This document shows, piece by piece, positions 28,781 to 42,300 of a DNA stretch of 64,000 nt; the first letter of the stretch is position 1; each line of letters opens with the position of its first letter. The notes beneath the pieces were generated by a model. That model did not search any database. It saw nothing but the letters and a program-made list of their open reading frames with translations, and was not told the DNA's origin. The position numbers and the translations under genes were made by a program. This DNA comes from Spirodela intermedia (Eukaryota > Streptophyta > Magnoliopsida > Alismatales > Araceae), in the NCBI GenBank assembly GCA_902729315.2, contig LR746266.1, positions 5,214,259-5,278,258 on the forward strand. Direction: 5' to 3'.

Positions 28781-29100
28781 AGACAGTGACGACTTCCACA
28801 GACGCAGCGGGCCACGGACGCAGGAGACGCAGCCAACTTTCGCTGCCACCGGCGCTGGCCGGGCAGGCATAGAGAGAGAGAGAGAGGGAGAGAGAGAGAG
28901 AGAGCGTAGGGTTGGCGCGAGGGATTCGACGGAAAGGATCCACTCTCAAAATCTTCGATCGTAGGCCTCGACTGGGCCCATTGCAGGATATGAAAGTCGG
29001 TCGTCAGATTATCATCAGACGTTGGAGAATTCCCTAGCTAGGAGATCCCAACTCGGGTAGACTTCGGCCCATTGGGCTCGTCCAGCAAAGGCCCATATTG
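28756..29100 (-). promoter_or_regulatory. Probable RPL2 promoter and first (leader) exon region
   Basis: GGCCCA at 29066-29071, TGGGCT at 29073-29078, GGCCCA at 29090-29095 and TGGGCC at 28974-28979 form a site II cluster. It lies upstream of a (GA)n leader-like tract (28871-28904) and a GC-rich exon-like stretch, all oriented toward RPL2. A strong minus-strand donor (GAG|GTGAGC) lies at 28756/28755. The ATG at 28870 opens a frame that stops before this donor. The frame that would be in phase with exon 2 is open but lacks an ATG. The coding part of exon 1 therefore remains uncertain. Confidence 0.5.
28871..28904. repeat. (AG)n microsatellite in probable RPL2 leader
   Basis: An AG dinucleotide tract with one GGG interruption; read on the minus strand it is a CT-rich leader. 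Confidence 0.9.
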
Positions 29101-29228
29101 GACAAATACCCAGGCCGCGTGGCATTTTGGAGAGAAAAAATATTCTTAGGGATATAAAAATAAATTTCCTGATAATTTCTCAAAATGCTTTTCTTTTTAA
29201 TATATAATCGACGTAGCGGCTGTGCGAT

Positions 29229-32200
29229 TTACAGAGGAGGCTGAGAGAGGCAGCCGTTGACTCCTAGAGGTGAGCCGAGTGAAGTAACTTCCCCGTTGGA
29301 GAGCAGATTCTCCTCCACGCTGATGGATTCAAATCTTCGGCGTTTCTCAAGCGCCTCCTTCACTCTCTGGTCGAAAGCTTCATCGGAACCAGGCAGCATA
29401 TATCGCAGCTTAAGATTTATCCGGTTCTCCACCAAGATCCTGTGCCGCGGGATGATTCTCCCATCGAGGGAGTAGCTGAAGAACCTGGGCAAGAAATCTT
29501 CCTTCAGTAGAGAAGATCATCGGCAGAAAAATCACATCTTTAGATCTCAAACGAATGAGAAACAGTCAAATGAATGTCGATGGATACAAATAAATGAAGA
29601 AAATTGATTTTTTTTTCGTGGGTTCCTGATGGGCATTCAAACCATGGGATTTGAGGACATGAACTCGGATCAGAAGACCAAGCTGAGGGGAACTGCGGAT
29701 TGGGTCATCAGGAGCAAGAAGTGGGTCAAGAAGAACTTGCCTGGGGAACTCGATCAGATCCTGCAATGGCCGAACCATGACCCGTCTCAAGTACCGGTAC
29801 TTGGGACGAAGAACATCCAGATTATACTTCAGTAGCATTGGAAAATCGGCGATCATCTCCCCCAGTGACCGGAGGGGGATTCCCAAGGACAGAAAGTACT
29901 TCACATTGACGTCGAGCTTATCTGTGATGCTGCACCCAACAAGCTCTGGCTCCAAAGCTAGCACCTTTCCGATATCCTCACGGGTGACGCCGGCTTTCGT
30001 CATTAGGAATACAACCTGTGCATAAACTTGGTGATGAAGATCACTTTCATGCAAGAACATGACGACTAGATTGATGAATCACACGGGGAGGGATAAGGTG
30101 AAGAACATACCACTGGTCGGATTTTCTTGTAGAGACTGTATGTTAGTATTGAGGGGAACTTGACCAGCACTCCACCGATGGCTTCCGGTCGGACACCGAT
30201 GTCCTGTAGAAATCTTACCTTAAACCGCACAAGACAGAAGATACGCCATCAGAAGCTGAAAATTTCACGGTGCAAGAACAGGAATGGAGCATTTTTAACA
30301 GATTTTCTGTCCTAAAAAATGTGTAATGATCGATGAATATATATACTATATATTCAACAAATTGGTTACTGAGACTACTCTGAACTGATACCAGAGCTCC
30401 AAGATTCCCAAGAACAGAGATCATCGTCAGACTAAAGAGAGATTGTAACAGTGAACGAAAAGGAAATGCAGCAAAGGTTTTTCTCTAGCAAACGCTGTGC
30501 ATAATGTTTGCACTGGAAGATTCAATACCTTCGGGGCAATCGTTGTCTCTAGATCAACACAAAAAACCATAGGTTTCATCAGTAGTATTCTTTTCATCCC
30601 ATCTCTACCAACTCCGAGGTAGTACAAGTACTTCACGAGCGGTTTCCATCTCTCCTCAATGCTGCAACCCATCAGCTGAGGCTTATGGGCCAATAATCGT
30701 CCAAGTTCATCAGTATTCAAACCGAATTCTCGAAGATAGTCAACCTGGCGCAACATGTAATGCTTATTCAGCATGGTGTCAGAAACAAAACAATTGAGGT
30801 TTTCTGGCATGAAAGCAAAACAAAGACATTGTTTTCTGAAGAACTGATGCAAATTAACTCACTTAAAGCGGTTCCAGATAAGGACTAGAATGGAGCTTCA
30901 AAATTATTCATTACATGCACCATAGAAATGCTATTTCGACTTAGAGTGAATACCTAATGACAAGTAAGCTGCAAGAACTCAGACCGCACCAAGAATGAAA
31001 AAAGGGTAAGAAGAAATCTAATAAAAAGCTTAGTAGATAAACCTTCCTACTATGACAAATACCCAGCTGATAATTGTGCGATTATTTATTTGTTGCTAAA
31101 GTTCTTGGATTACTACTCCACGACATCTTAAATTCATAAGAAAACTCAAAAATAAAAAGATTCCCAAGAGCTGATACCATGCCACAACATGAATACAGCT
31201 CGTCATACCATGCTGCAATATCCCACTAGAATTGCATAGCATTACGACAGGAAACTGATGCTATGTTCAGCATTTTAGAAGGAAAAAAAAAATGATGAAC
31301 GTTACCTTATCATTCATCACGTCCAAATCAAAGAAGCCCAGTGCCTTGGGATAATCATAAACCATGGTGCCGAAATCATTCCTGTTTATGCCCATTTTCA
31401 AGTAAAATTTCACACGCTGCTCCAAGTCTTCCATGCTAAAGGTCAGAAGCTGCGGGCATCGGCCTACAACAAAGCCCACCCAATCCCTTCTTACTCCATT
31501 TTCCTCGAGGTATTCAACAAGTTCATCCAATTCATCCGTGCTACGATCTATGAGATTTTCTGCTCTGGTGAGAACCACACCGAGGAAGGCCCCCTTCACA
31601 TGAATGGACTTCAACCACTCCGCCAGATTCCTCAAGCGTTCTAGATTACCTGTGCACATGCATATGGCCTTTCCGATCTGAGGGTATGACAGCGAATTGT
31701 GCTTCAGCCACCTGATGCAAGCAAAATCCCGTCTAAGAATCGGAAACATCAGATAGAAGATCGAAATCCTAGACAGGTATTTCTGTAGAAGAAATCAAGG
31801 TTTTACTTGACCAGCGGGATGACGCCGGAGCTCTGTATATAGTTGTTCACACGAGCATTGAAATTCATATGCGAGAATTCGGGGTTCCTCTTCATGGTGG
31901 CAGCCCCGATCAGCACTCGATCCACAAATTCCGACAGGCGAGATACGAGGTTCGTAGAGTATGTTATGCTGAGCTTGGATGCCCGCATGGCCTCCTTCAG
32001 TATCTCGGCGACGACACCTCGCCGGACCTCGAGAGCCTGAAGCAGTACTCTGCTATCGCCGCCCACAGAAGCTGGGAGAGTGGGGACATCCTCCTCTGCC
32101 TTTGGGAAGTCGATGGCACCCGGAAACCTGGGCTTCCTCCGGTTGACAAGGGAGACCTCCAGCATCTTCTCCTTCTGTAGCTCTTCACCATCTTCTTCTC

Positions 32201-32579
32201 CCTCTTCCTCTGTCACCAGTATTTCATCTTCACCTTCCTCGTTAACTCCCGTTTGCGCATGCGACCCAAGGTAGCCGAGGACGGCAGCAGACCTGGCGTT
32301 GTGCTTCCGAAGCCCCCCGGGGCGGAAATCACCCTCCTCATTATCACCATCGTTCGTCGCTGCGGCTTCCGACGCTGCCGTAGAGGCGACAGATGGCACC
32401 GGTCTCCGCTTCCCGTCTGCCTGGTTCTGGAGGGAGAATTGGAGGGAGTTCTGTGGCAGAGAAATGGGAGGAAAGATGGGAACCAGGGGGATTTTGGAAG
32501 TACATAGAGGGAGGCAGCCATTGCGGAGGATAGCGGAGGAGCTGAAGGGGGCGCTGTGGCAGTGCCGGCAGAACAGCAT
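29229..32579 (-). CDS. mTERF2: mTERF-family organelle protein, mTERF2/EMB2219-like
   Basis: Six exons: 32579-31807, 31711-31306, 30744-30529, 30218-30111, 30015-29741 and 29484-29229, giving 677 residues. It has tandem mTERF helical repeats, for example GFVVGRCPQLLTFSMEDL, GRLLAHKPQLMGCSIEERW, GKVLALEPELVGCSI and GEMIADFPMLLKYNLDVLRP. The end LIEFPRFFSYSLDGRIIPRH matches the plant mTERF2/EMB2219 type. Such proteins bind organelle nucleic acid and are needed for plastid gene expression and embryo development. The first about 50 residues are Ser/Leu/Pro-rich, like a transit peptide, followed by an acidic Glu-rich linker. The start was placed at ATG 32579 because it opens directly into that peptide; an in-frame ATG at 32780 exists. 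The fifth intron has a GC donor (CAG|GCAAGT). The mTERF2 assignment rests on remembered similarity. Confidence 0.9.
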
Positions 32580-32998
32580 CCGACCTGCGACGAGGGAGAG
32601 CGGATAACGCGGAATGTGGAGGCTATGGGGAGGGAACGGGGAGATGGCGTCAGCGACTGAAATCTCAGCTTCCTTGAAATCAGTATAACCGCTTGAGGGC
32701 AACCAGGGCTTCCACCAGAAGCCAAAAGCCGAATTGACCCTCGACGGCGCTCTCTCCGTTTGGAAGAAAGGCCCAATCATTTCTGTTCGAACTTACTGCC
32801 TCCTCTCACAAGGTAAGCCACTCTTTTGAGGAAAATTATGAGCCGTTAACGGGCTCCATACTTCTCTGAAGATGCGAAGAGCACCCTCAGAACTTACTTC
32901 CTCTGAAGTTAAGAAGAGCGCTCCATTGGGTGCGCGCGCGCGCGCGCGAGAGAGAGGGAGAGAGGGAGAGAGGGGGAGAGAGAGAGTCCCCACCTATG

Positions 32999-33032
<34 letters not shown>

Positions 33033-33273
33033 TCTTCCTATTAATTGGGAGAAGAAGATGAGAGCGAAGGCAATGATCGCCCAGATTGCACACCGTCTTC
33101 ACGGAACGGAAGTGAAGCCCAATACATTATTCAAGCGGCCGGCGGAATCCCTGTTACGGCAGACTCTTCACAGGATGCCACAGACAAGAGCATCAACAAC
33201 ATAGAGCATAATGCCAAGGCCGCCGCCGTACACACCAAGATCGAGCTCCTTTGCGAAATTTCGTGTCCCTCAA

Positions 33274-33304
<31 letters not shown>

Positions 33305-33383
33305 TGACGCCCGAGACGGGAGGAAAACCGCAACCTCCATGGCCTCCCATTGCCGCAGAAAAGCCCTCTCTCTCTCTCTCTCT
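32580..33383. other. Spacer between AP1G stop and mTERF start, rich in simple repeats
   Basis: This holds the mTERF promoter and leader and the AP1G 3' untranslated region. Simple repeats: (GC)n at 32932-32948 running into (GA)n to about 32986, (CT)n at 33001-33028, and a 22-base poly(A) at 33272-33293. Open frames through these tracts on both strands are low-complexity artefacts. Confidence 0.6.
32932..32986. repeat. (GC)n-(GA)n compound tract
   Basis: About 17 bases of alternating G and C, a potential Z-DNA former, pass directly into a GA-rich tract upstream of the mTERF gene. A CT tract follows shortly after, so GA and CT tracts can pair. Confidence 0.85.
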
Positions 33384-36300
33384 TCACAAGCCAGGAGGGA
33401 AATTACTGATCTGCCCCTGCTCCAGTGTGTCCTGGTTGTTCACCTTGTAGGCAAGCCGCATCCGCATGGCGAGGGCTTTCTGAGAGAAGAAAAATGAGGG
33501 TTTCTCTTCAAAATATTTCTCCAGAGCACAACTCCGAAGCCCTAAGTGAGACGGAAAGAAGACGAGAAGAAAAGGAAAGCCTAAGCCGAGTACCTGCCCA
33601 TGTTGGCTGTTGGTGAGGCTCAAGCTCTGCGTGACTGCCCCCTTGCCATTCGCAGGAAGGATGTTGCTGCTGGCTGGATCCAGATGTAACTGGATAAACT
33701 GTCGAAAAAGGGCAGCTTGCTGTGTCAGAACTGCGCAGAATAATTTCCTTTTAAGGAAAAAATGATGCGGCTGATTCACGAAAAATCATGCACTGAAACG
33801 GGCCTTCAACGCTATCAGCTACTGACCTCCGAATCTAGCAAACTCTGGTTCTTTCTAAAAATAGATCGTGGTGTGGGGGCGCTCAGAGTCATTATCAGAT
33901 GAGAGAGAAATGTTTTTCGCCATTATTTTGGAGATTCGCATATCGTATGCTATATGCCGTTCAGATCATTTACTCATGGGCGTTGTCCACCAGAACCCAA
34001 TTAATGTAGATCGTATGGCAGTTTCCTTTATTAGGTTAATCTTTTGATTGCTGACAAGGGAACCCCTATTACCAAACGAGGAGAAGTCAACAGTACTAAC
34101 CCCTTCCTCCTAATGACTCGCTTACGAGGAAGAACTCCTAATGGCTCCGTCTAAGGATTCTAAATTTGATGATATAGAAAAACTGCTTCTGAATTTTCAG
34201 AAAAATATGAGATTGAAGGAAATATTAAAATTCAAAAAAAAAAAAAAAACTTGATATAACTTTGAACACGCTTTAAATTTTGAAATTTGATCCTACTAGA
34301 TAAATTTAACCAAAGTACCATTCAAGGAACAGGAAAATGTATTGATTGTGATGTGGGATCATCTGGTACGGGTAAAAAAAAAAAGCAGTATAGAAAGAAA
34401 ATTATGTATCATATATACGAAATGAAACACAATAATACTGAAAATATTGAATAAAAAAAAATCAGATTAATACACTTTACCTTAGGAACAGCTGCTTGGA
34501 AAAGAAAATCCGTGTAATCATTAGATGACAAATTGGTAAAAGTTGCTTGGATTACAGTCACTTGTGGCTTTCCAGGTTGCTTCGAGAATTGGAAGGTTAT
34601 TTTCAAAGAGCTGCTCTGGAATGCAGTGATAGAAGGAAAAGCAGGGGTTTCTTCTCCTGATTCAAAACAAAAACCATTACCACTAAGTCTTATCATCAAG
34701 CATACGCCCAAAAGAAAATTAAGAACGTTCAAAGACTTACTTGGTAATAAATCATTGGAATTAAATCCATCCAACAAATCAACAACCGGGGACACTCCAG
34801 GATTTGGCTTTGTTTTCTGAGATGGGTCTTGGAAAGAATCCAATAGTGATCTCTGAGGGGTAGAAGAAGCTAGAGATGAAAGTGATAATCTATCAAGGGA
34901 CGCGATTGCCTGTGTGTTGTCCTGTTTCAAGGAAATATTATCAGGAGCCAATACATCGGTTGGTACAGATGGTGTTCCAACTGATAGCAGATCCATCAAA
35001 ATATCTACTCCACCAGAAGCCGCAGCAGGTTTTCCTGGACAAAGAAATACAGTATTAGTAGGTTCAATTCCCTCATTAATAAAATAACTAAAGGCAAAAT
35101 CGTTCTATGAAATGGGGATAAAAGGGGGTTTTCACTTGTAAGTGTTCTAACACCATTCTGAGGAAAACAGCCAAGCACAATGGAGCGCTTTTTCTATTCA
35201 AGATGTCTGTAAAGGCTGAAAATAACATTTTTGCCGTTAATCTATATTTTTAACCACACAATAGAAAAGAAAATGGTATCTGATTCAACAAACAATGTGG
35301 ATCGGTGCTTAAAGAGTGCTACAGTTCACCTTCCTTTGTGCTTTGGTTTCCCACTGCCGGTAAGAAAACATAGTGAAATAAAAGCTAGCCCTTTAAGGTT
35401 CTACATAAAATAGGAAGTTCTCCCTCTAAGGAAGGCTATTATCGAGAAAAAAAGAAGGTTGGCCCCGGTAACAGCGAGTACGGTAACAGAAGGAACCCAA
35501 GTGTTCAAGGCACAGAACGATAACCATGACTGTCCCGGCAAGAGGTGTGACCCTCTCCATCACCATGTCTAGAATTCATTAATCACGAGACACAATCTAA
35601 TCAAAGAAAATCTCCATACAAAACCACCTGCAAGCATGATTATATGTCTTAGCCTATTGCAGAAGTAGCGTCATACAGATTACTCATTGCGTTTGGTTGT
35701 TCTGCATGGCAACTTAAGTAAACACTTTCACCAGAGAAATATGCGCCTAGCAAATTACCCATCTCCATCCTGACTCAAACAGTTTTGCATTTGACCCAAA
35801 ACCAGCACATACCTCCAAGTGTAGATCGCTGTTAGGTCAAATATAGCATATGATAAATTATTATGAAATTTCTGAAAAAAATTACCCAGGAGTTAGGTCT
35901 ACGGATTCCCTTTCATTTCACTTGTTAATAAACCTATAAGAATGAAGGAAAATCGTGAAACAAAGGCCAACCGTGCACACAGATGTCTGAATCAGACAAG
36001 CAACGATCCTCAGGAGTTGATAAAAAATGAATGGATACTTAAGTCGTGTTTTACAAAGTTCTTTCATGGCAAAGAAGTTCACGATTATTTTCAAAGAAGC
36101 AGGTTCCGTAATTCCATGAGTAGACTTGTGAAACAACTTTCTCCATAGATTTGGACAGTGACACAACTACTTGGCAGAAATACCCAATGATTCGTTACCA
36201 AGGGTAAGGAGATATGGGAAGATGCTGTGATGAGTAGATTAGTTCGGGGCCAAAGACTACATTGAGTGTCGTCCAAAAAAAGTTAGTTCCATAACTGAAG

Positions 36301-39300
36301 CAGTGAGGGGACAATGTTTCATCCTATCAAATAATGTGCACAAGAATGTCAACAATCGATAAAAAAATCGTGTCTACACAGTGCTAGAGAAAATGCATTC
36401 ACGTTATGATCACAACTGCAAGGACCTTCAAGATTATAGGACTTCTAATCAACATGCATAAAGAGGCATCAAAATCACAGTAATAATTGCCACGCCTATA
36501 ACATCAATAACATTCAGCTGAACTGGGCGTCCATCGGCACTAAATGAAAATATGATTGGCTTTCATCCACCAAAATGTTATTAAAAGTAGAAAGCCGCAG
36601 TGCTAGAGCACTCAAATTTTCCTACATTCTGTAAATGGCAGAAAGATGAAGGAATCGAGAGTCATACCTGTTGAAGAGGGAGTCGTCAAATCCATCCCAA
36701 GTAGGTCGTGCAGAAAATCACCAGTAGAGGAATTCGTTTGAGGAATATCATCAGAACTTAAATCAAGCAAATCCACCAAGGGAGCTGAAGTGTGGTTATT
36801 GACTCCATTTGGAAGCTTGATGGAAGCTCCTGAAGAAGATGTCTGCGTTGCCTTTTCACTAGCAATGCTTGCTGGGGAGGAACCAGCTCTCTTTAAATTA
36901 TAAGTAGACATATCTAAGACAGGCATTCGCTCCACTACAGATGATCTGAGTTTTTTCATAGAAAATCATGAAGCCACATTTGATTAACACGCGTAAAGAG
37001 CTCTATGAGAAAAGGCGGAAGACAAAGTCATCATTTACCTGATATTCTGATGCTTCTGGATAATGGAATTAAATTCTATAGATCGCTGTTGCAATTCCAG
37101 TACAAGGCTTCCCTTTTGCTGAATCATAATTTCCTGTATCCTCCTGCAAAATGACTTAAGAACATTATCCTTTTTTCCTTAAAAATATTGATTAATTTTT
37201 TGACTAAATAAACCTTATTTATCAAATAGAGAGGAGAAAGGCAGAACGCCTAATCTTCATTAAGACAATAAACTATGGTCGCTAAAGTTATAATTTACAG
37301 GTGTTTAGTTTGCTTATAAAATCAAATGATTTTTGAAGGTGGTGACGCACTATATACATTAAATATCAGAAAAAAAAAGCATGCATATGAACAGCCACCT
37401 CTCAACAAACCCTCCTACACAACAGTAATGTACTATAAACAGAGAGGCACATATACATGTTGAAGACTATCTAAAAACATCTCCTTGAATATAATTAGCC
37501 AAAAAGACAGTTTTTATAAATTAATTAAACATCGTGTGGGACCTTTAGGATACAATTTCATCTGCAGAGCACAAAACTTACTCTGAGCAGGTGGGGAAGC
37601 GGGAGGAGAGCTTCAACAGGGCAACAAGAGACATAGCGCGTGTTGTGACATCAGATGAATGGCGTTTCAGTGCAATCTCTACAACATCTATAACATCAGA
37701 CTCTGCTACCTGCGCGGAAAATGTTTCGAAATTAATAGAGCATTTATGATATGTGCCAAAGTCTACATGATCATGTTCTGCCAACATGCAATGACAACAA
37801 AACTCATATTTGATCACACAAAGCACTCAGACCCACGGGAAAGCGTTTTAAAAAAGGATGGAGAAACACCACAATGAATTTTAGAAAAAATCATGGAGAT
37901 TGAATTTAACAGCATTATGAGAATGATATCAAATACAAAGCCTACCATTAGTGGCTCATGAGATCTACAGAATGTCCTCATAAGACAGCGGAGAAGGATA
38001 TCCAGAAATAGAAGATTTTTTCCTCCCCCGTCAGACGTGGAATTTTTTATGCAACAACCTTGGGAACTACATCATATAAAAGGCTCACATCCAAATGTGA
38101 CCTAATACAATCCATTACTTGTTGAAGTGAAGGCAGGGAAATCGTTCATAACAGAAGGATACCAAAGGTATCAAGGTTTTATGGAATTCGAAGACCCTGA
38201 TATGGCCAAAGAACAAACAATAAGCAGAAATGATGTAGCAAGAAAAATTGGTTACAAGGAACTTGCGCGGAACACTATTTACACCAGCAGGGAGCCCTTC
38301 AGAGAAATATCACATTAATCTACCCTTACACAACTTAAATCAGCAACTAATTTATTGTACATTGAAAAATCAATTGTAAAAACCTGCGTTTTCCTTCATC
38401 CAAACACTACCATCTATAGCCTCTTGTTTAAAACTTCTTTGTTCAACTCTAGTAGTCAACCCCTCATATAGTAGAATGCATCAATAATAGCCATCTATAG
38501 AGCGAGTTTGAAATCTATCAGCGGATATCCTTCCTCCTCTATCTCAAGAAACCATGCAAATTGAAGCACAACTTCTGCGAAATTTCAACACGATTGTGGG
38601 CAGTGATCAATTCAGCTAAGGTGATCTTGAGAGAGCATGGGCGTTTGGACTCTCAAACTTATAGTGGAATTGGTGGAGGCATCAACCAAAAGATGACTGT
38701 TCCTATTACGAAGCAATTACTCAGTGACAAACTTGATGACTGAATCATAGAAATTCCTAAAGATGTGTTTAATGATTTGAGTCAGGAACACGCGAAAATA
38801 GAGAGTGTGACTTTGCAACAGAAAATTAGAGCTATAAGCAGAAGAAAAAAAGTGGGGAAGAATTAATGTGGCAATCCTTGACACGAGGATGAAAATTTTT
38901 CAGGCGAGAAACAAAAAATGCAAACCATAAAGTTGAGGTGTCATATTTTGCATGTAAAATCAACAAGATCACTTGCCATGAACGTGAAACTGAATCAGAT
39001 TAAAGTTTCTGATGAGCTAAAGACTATTTTCTGGTCACCCAAGTTAAACAGTCAAAAGAGCCTCTTATTTGAGGAATTAGTTTTCACATGGTGTCCACAC
39101 AAAAAAAGAAAAATTATGGTAGCAAGCCAAAAAGCAAAGCATATTGCGCCATAAACAGAAAAGGTGTGATTTATAAAAGTAATACATCATATACCTTTTT
39201 AATGCACCCACATTTTAGTACAACTGATGGGAAATAGCTAAAAGTAAGTGGCTTTTTGTTCAAAAGGAAAAGTAAGAACGAGCTCCCAACTTCCTTGCTC

Positions 39301-42300
39301 CTTCCAAATCACAGTCCGCATCAGACCTTCTGCGACATACTACATATTTGTAACTATTGAATTGGTCTGACATTTTGCACTAAGTTTAACAAATAATAGA
39401 CAATTCGTTTCATAATTAGGAATTAGCAAGGCAAAAAACACGAACTTTTCGGACGGGTTATTTTCTCCTGATAGACCGGGAGTTGAAAGTGTATTGCAAG
39501 AGACCCTCAAACCAAGAAGTTTGATACTAAGTATACTCTTGTGGAATGTTGCATAAACAATATATAAACGAGAGAAATAGTCAGATTTTGGGTATCTCAA
39601 ATGAAACTTCAAATAGATTCCCCACAAAGAACAGAAACACTTACAGTTATTGTTTCCTCTTTTCCAAGCACGCCAACATTATTGATCAACATATCACCGT
39701 ATTCACCAATGCACCACACTGCTACCCGAACTAGGCTTTTCTGTATAACATATCGGCAGAAAATTTAAAAACAGATGATATTGTAAATGCAGAAAGCTCA
39801 GCTTTGGTAGAATTATTCAATACCTCCTCACATGATGTCTGCAAAGCCTTGAATAGGGATCTTACAGTATATCCATGAAGTTCAGGTGCATTGCTTATCA
39901 CGACTATGAGGGCATGCCAGACTTCATCTTTTACAAAATTCCCAGCCTACCAAAAAAAATAATTTATTTATCTGATTTTATCAAACATCCAGATATAACA
40001 TTTTGAAGGATAAACAGCGCTGTCTCGTGACATATAAAAATGTCTGAGCACATTATGTTGCTTGAGCATGAGCCAATTTCATGACCAAATACGTCACCTC
40101 CAAAGAACAGTGATCATTTGAACTCAGAACAGACCAGAAACGACTGGACATATTGGTTAAATCATGAACTGACTTTCAAGCTTCATTCATATGGCACTGG
40201 GCATTTCGTTTTTCTTCTGTCATGTAAAAACCAGGCTACTATAGACAGAGCAAGCTTATTGATGCTCATTACATCGAGCATAATTAACGGCAGCATCTGT
40301 TCAGCATCACCAAACTTCTAAACAACAACGAAACAGTCTACTTTGAGGCACATGCATTTCATATGTCCGAAGTGTATGCTCAAGAGGACCAAAGAAGTAT
40401 TACTGAAGACAACAGAGCTAGTCTCCATGAAATCAAAAAGTACACAGTGAAAGAGATCTTGGTGACAGTCTCTAAGTAGACCGCTATGAACCTTGTGTAG
40501 ATCGTTCCATTTTTTCTCACTGCACTATTGTTTTGAGATAAAATATATGTCAAAGACGACTTAAGAACAACAAAGAGATCGTCACTTACACACTGCAACA
40601 AAAGGCTGCTAAGGTGAAGGGCATGACTTATTGGTCACAAAGAGGGCATGAATTTTTACAAATGTAGGGCGAAACGCAGTCGAACAAGAACCATGTTATA
40701 GTGACATGGGTCATCACGACAATACCAAACTATAAAGACCATGCCAACAAGGGACCTTACTGTGGAGCCCTCAATGACATATATTGGCAAGTAAAAAGCA
40801 TAGAAAGCCAAAACCCATTTAGAAAGATAGCAAAAAACCATGTGATTTGACAGGTCCATATTGGCATATAGAAAAATATAAGTTCAACTCAAGATGTTAA
40901 AATATTCAGCTTTCACCCTGCACGCAGATCGGGGCTACCAATGACTGATTTGTCGTAAAGGCTAGAACAGTTCACAATCTTGCAAGACAATCTGAAGCAC
41001 AGAAGCCACTTTCTCCACAATTACTAAACTCTAGACCACTTTGGTTAAGATGAATAGTAGGTAATGAATAGCCTGATATGCAGACGCGCAGACAAGCCCA
41101 AACTAATAAGAGGTCAGTTCAGTTAGGTCCTGACTTAAAGCGTCAACTTTCCCTATTTCCCTGGCAAACCAAGAGCCTTGGGCTGGATATTCCCCGCCGA
41201 CAATGGCAAAGGTCAAGTATCTCACAAACATTGCCTTAGTATGTACCAGAAAAATAAAAGGACATCCTGGACCTGAACATTGCTGAAAAAACTCCCTCAT
41301 TCAACAAAACAAGCGCTTGTTAGGGGGAATAAATTGTTCAACAAGGAGCCTTCTAGCAGTAACTGATAAGAAATATACGGAATAGCGCATCCATGTGAAA
41401 GTCAGAGGACAAAAAATTTAATAACTGAATTCTAGAACCATGATAAACAAGAATACATAATAGGCCAGCCTACCTCTGACAAAACCTTGAGCATTTGATC
41501 GATATACCACAACTTCTCCGGGGAAAATCTAAATGAATGGTAAATTACAGATCAGTAGAAATCAGCAAAAACGTCCATAGGACAAGGAGCAGGGAAAAGT
41601 TTGAAGGCAAAACTTCGTGAAATAGAAGATACACATAATCTAAAAAACTGGAACAAGTCTAAATAATAGTAAGTAACGAAATCAACAGAAAACTATTTCC
41701 CAACCTTAAAATCATGCATTCCAACATAGTCCCACATAAGTTGAGAAGTAATTAAATCCATGGATATCAGAATACATCTAATTTGACAGTACAGAAAATG
41801 ATAATCATAGCCTTTTATACTGTTTCCAATGTGGCAGCATTATAACGGCGTCAGTTCTATAGTGACAGCCTGTTCTAATCTTCTCCTCTTGTGGCTATTT
41901 AAATTTAAAACACCAGTCAGAAAATTCATACATTCCCTTGCATCATTAGTAATTATTCCCACAATTTACATCACTTGTCAGAGGACCCCGATGCTTGCTG
42001 AACAGATTTCCAATCGTAGGAAATTGATTATGCTGCCAGTAACTCTCACCAACTTTAAGATTACCACCATGCTCACAAACACAACACAATTGTTGTTATC
42101 GACTGCACTTATTCGATGATTGCACGATATTTGATACTAGATCTTCGTTTTCCTGATGTCAGCCTAGACGAAAATCCCAATTCACGACAGGTTGGTTTTT
42201 GGGCCACTTAGAAGCAGGCCAGGCATCACGTCAACATGCTGAGTGAGTCAAGTGAAACCAGAAAGCTGCCTTGGACAGTGGCCATGTTCATATTCTAAAA

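Noticed and set aside
28588-28782. Plus-strand 64-codon ORF near the RPL2 promoter
   Set aside because: Low-complexity composition, no recognisable domain, and it overlaps the probable minus-strand leader.
33045-33497. Plus-strand ORF crossing poly(A) and overlapping the AP1G 3' end
   Set aside because: Low-complexity Lys run from poly(A), antisense to a solid gene; shadow ORF.
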